The notes under the pieces are model-generated. The model saw only the letters and a list, made by a program, of their open reading frames with translations, had not been told where the DNA came from and ran no database searches. Below, piece by piece: positions 32,501-41,023 of a stretch of 64,000 bases of DNA (position 1 is its first letter; every line of letters begins with the position of its first letter). The translations under genes and the position numbers were made by a program. The stretch comes from Conus ventricosus (Eukaryota > Mollusca > Gastropoda > Neogastropoda > Conidae), in the NCBI GenBank assembly GCA_018398815.1, contig CM031595.1, positions 56,627,370-56,691,369 on the forward strand, in the 5' to 3' direction.

Positions 32501-32897
32501 CATCGTCCGATGACGTGTAAAAGGCACGAAACTTTGGCTACACGCTAGGGAACCTGGGGTTCTCAAAGAAAAATGGAACCGTCCATTTTGACGCGAGTGC
32601 TGTAGTAATCAGCGCTGTCCATTGAAAAAAAAAGGGGGGCAAAGGTCCTGGGACTGAAAGGAAGGGGGAAGAGGAGTGATGTCAGATGTATTGTTGTCGG
32701 CATGGCATGGCTTATTTCCTGCCTGCCATCCCCGCTCACCTGCTGACAGGCGGAGAGACAGACAGTGCAGGGATAGAGGAGAGTCAAAGCGCTCAGATGT
32801 TCTGCCGGTACACGGTACCGGCGGCTTTTATTTTTTTCGGTACAAGGCAAATATTTACCGGTAAAAACCGGCATATGCCGGTCTAACGGAACCTCTG
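29568..32897 (-). mobile_element. Compact hAT transposon, apparently intact
   Basis: CAGAGGTTCCGCTAGAC starts at 29568. GTCTAACGGAACCTCTG, its inverse with one mismatch, ends at 32897. ATGCC is duplicated at 29563-29567 and 32898-32902. One intronless 696-residue transposase gene occupies the middle. Both subterminal regions are full of GCCGGTAC/CCGGTA sites, candidate transposase binding sites. The 5-bp duplication fits the short-duplication hAT groups. Confidence 0.92.
30362..32452 (-). CDS. hAT superfamily transposase, full length (696 aa)
   Basis: The enzyme cuts out and reinserts the element. Residues 1-30 are Ser-rich with QRSLHSFF, a PCNA-binding (PIP-box) pattern. Residues 50-110 hold a TTF/BED-like zinc finger with FCTVCEE and a later H-x5-H-type pair (LVDHQNSASH). 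The RNase-H core contains IGIIIDETVNVTIDKKLII (first catalytic Asp), IGLASDGASVMTGRHNGVG (second Asp) and HIHCACHQVALA. The C-terminal dimerisation block has IPVTSVPAERGFSLQKRIK. All usual hAT landmarks are present without a stop or frameshift. Closest in layout to ZNF862/ZMYM-like hAT transposases. Start chosen at the first Met, just inside the right subterminal region. Confidence 0.92.
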   Translation of the reverse strand: MSHQRSLHSFFSTNRPSSDSRSTPSESMTSSTSEAETLVPTKRQRTKEYNNAWVSEFPWHRREENEETGKVALFCTVCEEAKKVNGFTKGSCNLQRSALVDHQNSASHVSAVETIQQKKRMAAVVSHVHEKTSSALQEQLKVVLWMAKEDIAPTKFDSVLSLMKAARCPALEKANTYSHQDAVKEMEKALVQTTTEYMDSAISRSDYIGIIIDETVNVTIDKKLIIYLRIIRDQKPKTAFLGNFTVRDGTAETIATTVREALEARHIDFDKVIGLASDGASVMTGRHNGVGVKLRRENNPFLIHIHCACHQVALASQDASRAVRKVTDYKNTANSVYKFYQYSATRNERLKELNAVLTDDDFTSLKQPCSVRWLSLQRAVDSLRQNWPAVVMELGEEATRQNNAVADGLLRTVQTFSFIAMTHMLSDILSIINRLNLIFQKDSVTISTIRPMVQSTISTLEDSYLATPHSRLQNEDDFMNEITPDGQWHGVKMSHYSADAVRAHERLREEFVQHTIDSLKARFPQEDLDIIHNIDILLNSSKYPDQADALRNHGNDALGVVFDYLCNQRATSDGRQKGPVLNRHNACQEFTQLKATLKGHGKMDFETTCGLILRDYKDIFPEFAKLASIGLVIPVTSVPAERGFSLQKRIKTAKRSSLSENRVNRLMLPSSEALSLDQFPFARAAEIFNGMRERRK

Positions 32898-32902
32898 ATG
32901 CC

Positions 32903-33189
32903 ACATGCCGCACTTTTTGCTGTGTCATGGCCGGTCGCTTTGTGGCAAAAATAGCCTTTTTCGCGAGTTTGTGTTGGATTGAACGGTGAACTGTCCAAAT
33001 TAAACATCAAAATTAATGCATTTAGAGGTCGAATTTTGATTTAATATGCATACACATGATGTAAAATTGATCATAGAATTCGAAAATGAGGAAAACTGAA
33101 AATTGACAAAATCGACCCCACCCGTCCTTTTTTGCCTGCAGCGGCGATCGCCGTGAGCGACTTATTGTACAATACATGATTTTTTTTCT
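32903..33189. other. No gene seen
   Basis: AT-rich spacer between the hAT element and the next coding fragment. Confidence 0.5.
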
Positions 33190-34190
33190 TTAAAAATAAA
33201 AGGGGGGGGGGGGGGGGGGGGTGGGAGACTGCAGCAAAATTTGTTCATTCAAAAATGAATGCCAGTCCTCGCCCGGATGCCAACTTTGGTGGACTCGACT
33301 CATTTTACACACTGTTTGATCAATAGACACCCATCCTTCATCTGACCAGATGAATTTCCCACCAGTGTCTTTCATGAACTGTATTTTGAACATGTCTGCA
33401 TCCCTCTCTTTCACTTTCCCAAAGAAGTATACTTTTCGTTGTCGCCCAGCAAATTTGGTTTTGACAAAATCCCGAATACTGGCTTCAGAAACAACCTCTG
33501 GTGGTGGGGAAGTGTCGTCATTGCCGGGGTCATTGGATGCGCCACAGCTTTTATCACTGGCATGGTTCTGAGGATGGTCTTCAGATGAGGAGGCACAGCT
33601 ATCATGCCGAGAGTGGTCATGATCAGCATGGTCCTCAGAATGGACATTGTCTGCTGGATGGGAGCACAACTTCTGTCATCATGATGATGATCATGAGGAG
33701 GGATAGCAGTTACGACATGATCTTTTGATGTGGAGGCGTCGTCTTCAAGAGGGGGGCACAAAAAAGAATGTGCGCAGAAAATGTTTGCAGTTTTCACCAT
33801 CACCATCAGGCTGCTTGTTGAGGTGGCTGTTGACACAAAACAAGAACAACTCCTTTGCATCTTGGATGACTCCAGACCTGACTGCCAGAGCTTAACCACT
33901 CTTGACAACTGCCCTTCCCATCAGAGGGGCCTTTTCTGTGCCATGACCCAAAAAAATTCCTTTCCAGGGTGCACCCGAAATCCTCCAGTGCACAAGATAT
34001 ATCTGCGAATGGACCCTTCGATTTATATTGTGCGGCACAACCATCTATCCATTGATGAATAATGTGCTCAAGAGGGATCTCCCTGACAGTCCGCAGATGT
34101 TCCACAGTCTTCTGCATGAAAGCATGCACAGCATTAAAATCATGAGTCTTGTCTCCACTTATGAAGACCAGAGACTCTGTGACAGTTTCT
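33190..34190 (-). pseudogene. Second DDE-like fragment, His-rich insert and C-terminal domain
   Basis: Reading leftward from about 34190: ETVTESLVFISGDKTHDFN, then HQWIDGCAAQYKSKGPF and ERNFFGSWHRKGPSDG. These are core strings of another invertebrate transposase-like family (D-G-C-x-x-Q-Y-K-S, then F-F-G-S-x-H-G-K-G). After a frameshift near 33850 a His/Asp-rich stretch (DHDHSRHD) leads to a C-terminal module: RKVYFFGKVKERDADMFKI, GKFIWSDEGWVSID. Stops and shifts break the core. A run of about 19 G at 33204-33222 follows the end. Confidence 0.55.
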
Positions 34191-35071
34191 GGACAGTAGC
34201 GGGGGTTCTATGTCGAAAAATCATGCACTTCATGCAACAAGCACCAAATTTGGCAGAGATGGCCAGTTTTATGTCCTGATCAAACCTGATTTAGAGCACC
34301 ATGAAAAATTTGTAGAAACGTGGTTTTTTGGCATTTTTTTAAAATGGCCGACGCAAAAATCGGAATATATGTTGCATAATTGTTCATTTAACGCTACAAA
34401 CACCAAATCTGGCTGAGAAGCACAATTCCATGCCTGAACATAACCAGATACAGGTCTATTTTTTAAAAAAAGCAAAATTTGTATATTTCAGCAATTTCCA
34501 AGATGGCCGCCAGCAAAAAGGGAGTCGTATGCTGTACATTCATTCATTTTCACCCATAACACCAAATAAGTTTTTAAAGAAATTAAATGAATAAAAATCA
34601 TAATAATAAGTAAATGAATGAATAAATAAATGAAATAAGATAAAGAAGTAAATAAAGAATATAAAAGATATAAATGAATAAATAAGTAAATGAACAATTT
34701 TAATGGGTGGTGATGGTGATGATAGTAGTTATGTGGGGGTGTGGGTAATGACTGGAAGAGAATGGAAATGATCAATGGGTGGTAAGATAACGTTCGGGAG
34801 GGGGGGAGGGGGGGGGGAAGCAGAATATGGAGGGGGCGTGGAAGAGGGTAATGGGGGAGGGGAGAGAGAGAGAGTTCATATCTCTCCTCCCTCACAAATG
34901 TATGCATGGGGTGTGTGGGGGGTGAGAAATTCATGCAAATAGTGTTGTTGGGGGGAAAAGAAAGGGGTGGGGGGTAGGGTGGGGAGGGGGGATGAGAGAG
35001 GAGGGTATTAGGGTGAATTATGGCCATAATGAGACTAATTGTGGGGAGTTTTCACACACATACACACCCAT

Positions 35072-35082
<11 letters not shown>
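34191..35082. other. AT-rich and G-rich low-complexity DNA
   Basis: Includes a TAAATGAA-type degenerate repeat (34560-34700) and a G-rich stretch (34790-35000). No gene supported. Confidence 0.6.

Positions 35083-35139
<57 letters not shown>
35083..35139. repeat. (CA)n followed by (TA)n microsatellite
   Basis: CA repeat at 35083-35101 and TA repeat to 35138. A second TA tract lies at 35500-35560, a CA tract at 35768-35800, and another TA tract at 37365-37400. Confidence 0.95.
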
Positions 35140-35141
<2 letters not shown>

Positions 35142-35241
35142 TGTTCTTTTTTGAACCCTTGGTGGTGAGAACACCACAGAATTATGGACTGTGGTGTGTC
35201 TATTTGACACCAAGAGCACAGACACAACCAGCCGTGTCTCC

Positions 35242-35268
35242 CTCATGAGTCCGATCCAGCGGACGAAA
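35242..35268 (+). ncRNA. Hammerhead-ribozyme-like core (degenerate)
   Basis: CTCATGA, then a hairpin GTCCG-ATCCAG-CGGAC, then GAAA. The hammerhead core is CTGANGA, stem II, GAAA; here one core base is C instead of the invariant G, which would kill cleavage. AGACAC/GTGTCT just upstream (35218-35239) can form a further stem. I find no clear stem III or cleavage triplet, so this is a relic or coincidence. Such ribozymes occur in Penelope-like elements and retrozymes of invertebrates. Confidence 0.3.
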
Positions 35269-35496
35269 GGCCTCGGAGCAGGCAATGCAAATAGATGTGC
35301 CTTCGAGAGGGATTACGATGGTTCCCTCAGGCAGCTAGTGAAGGGTTTCTCATATTTATAATATATTCCCCTTCCCCTTTTTTCTTTTTTTTTTTTTTTC
35401 TTTTTCTAAAAGTTTAAATCTTTGCCAAGTCAATACTATAACGACTGAAGAATTGTTGGCCTGCACTTGTTTTCCCCCACTACTTAATTGTTCAGC

Positions 35497-35543
<47 letters not shown>

Positions 35544-35569
35544 ATATATATATATATATACATAATACA

Positions 35570-35767
35570 TATTAAATGATGATGATCATCATTGTCATAA
35601 GTGGGATAAACAATGCTATAGGATGTTGATCATTGTCATGAGTGAAATAACATGATAGCATTTAATTGTATGATAATTCCAACTGAGCAGAAAATTTGAA
35701 ATGATCAATGACTGATGAATAGTGACCGTTGTCATAGCTGAAATCAACACTATCACACACACATATA

Positions 35768-35801
<34 letters not shown>

Positions 35802-37080
35802 ATATGTGTGTATACATTGTGTATCTATATACAAGGGGGTTTTGAATAAATATATAAATAATGATAATAAAGCTTATTAGGTGATGACCAATTGATAACA
35901 ACAGTGCTACAGGATGATAATCATTCTTGGGGGGGGGGGGGGGGGGTCAATGACTGATGGGTGGGTGATAATCATTAGAGATCAACAGTACTGGAGGTAT
36001 TGGCGAAGGCTGCTGTATGGTGAAGGCCCTCCAGTGGTCAATAGGGCTTTCCCTTCATTGGTGTGTTGGCAGGTGTGTTGGGCTGTACTGCATGGATGAT
36101 TTGAAGACCTGCCATTGTGGAATATAGTGGACATGTGATGTCTCAGTCTGGAGTGCCCTGTCCTCAGTCTCACAAAGGTCTTATATGGGCATCTGGTAGT
36201 GTCCATCCCTCTTTTTGAAGTAGGGTGCTGCTCAAGCCACCTGCCTTTTTGGGTTTTTTTCTCCTTGATAATACTTTTGATTTTTTTGAAAGGAGACTTT
36301 CTGTTCTAGTTAGGGTTGCTGTTCTCCTTCCTTTGCCAAATGGTCAGCTTCCTCATTGCCATAAATATATTGCAGTATGAAGGTGATCACTGGATGACAG
36401 TATTTCCAGTGACTGATGGATGGTGAACATTTGGAATCAGTAGTACTATAGGGTGAGGGTCATTGTCATGTAGGTGGAATAATGTAGCATTGGTACAACA
36501 GTGCCAGTTGGGGGAATAAAGGAAGATATCAATGACTGGTGGGTGATGATCATTGTCATAAGTGAGATACTGTAGGATGATGGTCATTGTGATAAGGGAA
36601 GTAATGTGGCATTAGTATAACTGCCGGTTCAGGAAGGTGGATGGGGGTGGGGGTGGATGACCGATGGGTGATGATCATATATCATTCGAGATCAGCAGTA
36701 CTGTAGGATGATGATCATTGTTATATAAGTTGGATAATGTTGTGTCATTGGTGTAATAATGCCGGATGGGGGAATGAAGGAGGTAAACAATGATTGATGG
36801 ATGATGATTATTGTCATGGTGTAAGTGTGATTCACAGTAGTGTGGGATGATGGTCATTTATAAAAGTGGAATTGTGTACTGGCCTTAGTATGTTAATGCC
36901 AGTTGGGAGAATAGAGGAAATGATCTATGACTGATGGATGATGATCATTATCATAAGTGAGATCTACAGTACTTCAGGATGATGATCATTGTCATAAGTC
37001 AGATAATGTGGTTGGATTGGTGTGATAATGCCAGCTGGGGGTGGAAAAAGGAAAATGATTGATGAATGATGGATTAATTT
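35570..37080. repeat. Degenerate minisatellite (unit about 120-140 bp)
   Basis: Units share GGATGATGATCATTGTCATA, a TCAATGACTGATGG-type block, and AATGCCAGTTGGGGGAAT-type blocks. Comparable starts lie near 36451, 36573, 36706, 36845 and 36976, so units differ in length. The array is interrupted at 35982-36380. Confidence 0.7.
35982..36240 (-). pseudogene. Non-LTR retrotransposon C-terminal fragment inside the minisatellite
   Basis: Reads CPYKTFVRLRTGHSRLRHHM, then a Cys/His tail (HPCSTAQHTCQHTNE). LRTGHSRLRHHM with a following Cys/His cluster is typical of the end of many LINE ORF2 proteins. It is unlike the I-like element here. It is short, with no RT upstream. Confidence 0.55.
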
Positions 37081-37360
37081 GAATCATTCCAGCTCTTTTC
37101 CTTTCCCACGACCTCTCCTCCACCCCTTTCTCTCTATACCCCCTCCCCAATTTCCCCATCCCACCTTAATCATATGCACACCCCATGTACATATATAGCA
37201 TATCTATAATATCACATGTAGAGCATAATATATATTATATACCCCAAACACCATCTCCACCGTTCAGGTATGCATACTCATAGACACATACACATGTGAA
37301 CATCATCTATCTGTCTATATTATATATATATAATATATATATATTATAATACATACAATC

Positions 37361-37403
<43 letters not shown>

Positions 37404-39631
37404 CCCCCTCATACACACCCTTAAGTGCCCCCTGCCAAGAATAAGACTCCTCATCTACCACTCTTTCACTTTTACACTCTGAAGCGCCCCCTTCCAAACA
37501 CAAGACTCATCTGCCACTCTCTCTTTTTCTCCATCTCTGCTTCTGCTCATCTTTTCCTCTATCTGCCTCTCTTTTTCCTCGAGGTGAAATGGGATTGGGC
37601 ACTGAATTTTCCTTTTTCCCATTACACACACACACATACACGCAAGTGTGAGCGCTGGCACGCACACGTACGTGTACGCACTCGCGCTACACCAAAGTGT
37701 AGGAAAAACACTGTAAACACACACACAATAGGCAACTTATTTAAAGAGTAAGGTAAATGATGGTATTAGTACGCTTCAGAAAACAAATAAAATGATAGAA
37801 TGATATTTCAAGACTATCTGAAGAGCTGTAAATCCATAATTCACCTCGAAAGACTAAGTTTTCACTGGCAAATTACGAACACGCGATCGGAAGCGGCCAT
37901 TTTGATTTTCCCGCTGCGAGTCTACGAAGACATAGAAAATTAAGGAAACAAAATAAGGACAGCAAATTTTTGGATAAACGTATGTATTTTCATACACGAT
38001 TTATCATTATCCAACATGTTATCATTAGAAAAATAATTTTAGCTTACATTCATTTTGCTTGATATATATTCACTGCGGGCACCTCGCGCTAGAAAATCGT
38101 CTGCAATTTTGGCTCATCTTTTTTATTTATTTCTCAAAAAAAAAAAGATTTTGAAGTGGCTTCAAATCTGAAATCAATTATAACATTGTAAAGAACAATA
38201 TACCAAAGTATTGTGCTTGTTGCACGAAGTGCACAATTCTGGTTAATTCTGCGACGTAGAACCCCCACTACAGTACTTATATTTGTAATAGGTGACAATG
38301 GGATGAACAGTCTGCCCTGTACAGATGACCAGCAAGAAACACCACCTCCTCCAGCTCCTCAATCAGGTCAGCAACAGAGCCCTCGTTTCTTGTGTACAAC
38401 TTCCGGTTGACCTGAAACAATGACAAAAATCACTGTGTATCAGTAATCATATGGAAAAAAGAGTGGAGGCAACTGTTGAACAGCATCTTGGTGAAACAAT
38501 TTCTCCATCTGGAATGATGAAAAATCTTTCTGGTAGATTAATAGAAGCATGCCCCTTCCCCCTCCCAAGAAGTAGCAGCCAGTGTCTTCCAGTACCTGAA
38601 AGAAAACATGACAGGTTAAAGTAGTAACATCTGATCCAAAGGATCGTGTGCTTACATCATTAGACCTCTTCCCCCCAACAAGGAGGGAAGCTTTCACACA
38701 AAGAAAATGTTACATTGCCGCTAGCTGCTCACTAATCTACCCCTGATGTGGCTTGAAGTGACAAGTGTTATGTGATTTTAAAATGTTAATACTTAGTCCA
38801 AACATGAAAATATAATGCCCATAAAAAGTTGACAGCATTTCATCATTTCTTTTGCTATAGTATGAGAGTATTATTTCATTTGCATGGTAACTGTATGCAC
38901 GTTATGGAAGACTTTAAAAAATATTACTTACAAAAAAGTTTTTAAAAACTTTAACCCTCACTCTAGCGTGATTCCAGACTACACATTATAGTACCACTGG
39001 CAAATTAACCTTTACCAGACTCCTGGGGTCACCCACGACCCCACAACACACAAAAAGGGTTATATCTCTAAAAGTATTTGAGCAATCTTCATGAAATTTA
39101 ATGACGAAAAATGGAGAAAAAACGGTCATATTTTCAGTGGGGTGTTATTTCTTTTGTCATGCATATTTGAATGATACATGTTGAATGAAAGTTGTTCAGA
39201 ATTGAACAAAAAACAACACAAACACCAATTTAGAGGGTAAGTGTCAAACAATAATTTACATACCTGGAAGAAATGTAGAATTACAGGTATTTTTTCCAGT
39301 GTCAGGTGCAGGTAAGGATAACATACTCCACAGTCACCAAAAACAGGATATATTGTCACAACAAGGTGCTAATGTTTCTTTGAAGAAGACTCACAAACAA
39401 CAGTAAAGCTGTAGAATCCAATACACAGATATATGTTGAAATATTTCAGGTAAAAATCCAGGTAAAAAATGTCAGTTCTGCTTCCGAATTAGAAACATTA
39501 CAATTTTGGGGTTTAGATAAATGAAGAGAAACTAAATGCTTACAGGGTCAGATACACACAAGAAAAATAAACAATGTATTCACAGCACTCTCCAAGGAAG
39601 CACTACATCATGTATACGCATGTGTAGTACA
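37081..39631. other. No gene recognised; two piggyBac-like half-ends
   Basis: Microsatellites (TA at 37320-37400, CA at 37626-37640) and AT-rich DNA. TTAACCCTCACTCTAGCG at 38951 and TTAACCTTTACCAGACTCC at 39005 look like piggyBac termini facing right, but no partner end was found. On the minus strand 38440-38600 an acceptor-like TTTCTTTCAG is followed by an open frame without recognisable domain. Confidence 0.45.
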
Positions 39632-40354
39632 GAAGGCGGACGGTTACAACATTACTCTTGCTTGGGTTCCTGTCATGTTGGCATCGGCAGGAACAAAATG
39701 GTTGATCGTTTAGCCAAGAACGCCACAAGAGAGAAACTGTCCAACATTTATATCCCCTGCTCAGATGTGAAACCCAAAATTAACGATTATGTGAGAGACC
39801 TCTGGCAGGAGGATTGGAACACACAGACGAATAACAAACTCTTTCAGATCCGTCCAAACCTTAAGGACTTCCTCCCATCTACGTCGGGAGGTCGTAAAGA
39901 GGAAACGGTTCTGTGCCGGCTGCACACCGGCCATTCGTATTTTACCCATCTTACCTTTTAAAGAGTGAAGAAGCTCCGTGGTGCATTCCATGTCATGCAC
40001 CACTCACAATGAAACATGTTCTTTTAGAGTGTTGGGACTTGCACGATGTGAGACACAAACATTTTACAGCGGAGTCCATGAAGATCCTGTTCAGGGATGT
40101 TCCGCCTGATGTGATCCTTGAGTTTTTGAGAGAGATTAACATTTTTCATCTGATTTAAGTTTTTACCGAAGAAAGATTTTTAACGTAGTTTCTGGTACGT
40201 TTCTAGACGATGTCATTTAAAGAGATGTGTGAAAGGGTTTTTTGTGTTTTTTTTTTATGACTGGTGAGTTGATTTTAACGTGGTGACAGCCCTGATGTGG
40301 CCCTTTGCGGTCGGCTGGGCTATAAGCAACATTATCTTATATTATCTTATCTTA
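39632..40354 (+). mobile_element. 5'-truncated I-like element (3' fragment)
   Basis: It begins GAAGGCGGACGGTTACAAC, matching 8096 of the full element. It encodes the end of RNase H (LAWVP, MVDRLAKNATRE) and the ORF2 tail, and finishes with 3' UTR and TTATC tail. Two one-base deletions shift the frame (near 39673 and 39950). I see no clear target duplication. Confidence 0.9.
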
Positions 40355-41023
40355 GGTGACCCTAACTTGGGTCCAAGTCACGTGACCTTTTCATAAGAAA
40401 TACTGAAGAAACTAGAGTAGTGGCGGTAGAGTGCGCTACCTTAAGCAGTAAAACACAGCTGAGAAGTCTCCGATGCGGAGCCAGATAACGTCTGTGTCAT
40501 GAACGTGTCTAAAAATAGGTCTCCTGTAAGCGGGACAACGCGCCACCCTTCACTCCATTCGTTTCTTTTTCAGCAGTAGTAAAAGTGAAGGATGTGAGTG
40601 GCGACTCGGTGCGCTATGTGTTGGGTTAGCGCGCCAGGCGCTGGGGGGTGTTGCGCTAGTGGAGGGTGAGCGCGCCAGGTCATGTCGGCTATTGCGCTAC
40701 TTGTCTATAAGTTCATTATTTCTTCAAGACAATTAGATGTTAAAAAACACATTAAACATTTAGCAAAGCATATTCCTACTTTCCATAGGCAATACCTTGA
40801 CAGACAGACAGAAGATAAGAAAAATATGGACAAAGAAAACAAGCCAAAATCGTCGCAATAAGGCTGAGAAATCAATGATTTTACAAGGTTTAATCAATCA
40901 TGCGATTGAAAGCTAACTAGCATTTTAAGTAAACAGTCAAGTCAAAAATAATGGACAGAATTCATTCAAGACAGCAGTAATGAACATAATGCAGGGGTTA
41001 ATACGTGTGCCACTGTGTAAAGG
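40355..41023. other. Left flank of the jerky-like gene with GCGC-rich sites
   Basis: No gene. Six GCGC-containing sites (GTGCGCTACC, AACGCGCCACCC, TAGCGCGCCAGGCGCT, TTGCGCTAGTGG, GAGCGCGCCAGG, ATTGCGCTACTT) lie in 40428-40705. Similar sites lie beyond the other end of the gene. Confidence 0.5.

Noticed and set aside
35039..35285. Readings rich in Ile-Tyr and His-Thr
   Set aside because: Translations of TA and CA microsatellites.
38951..39030. A complete piggyBac element
   Set aside because: Two TTAA-CC ends are present but no partner ends or transposase were found.
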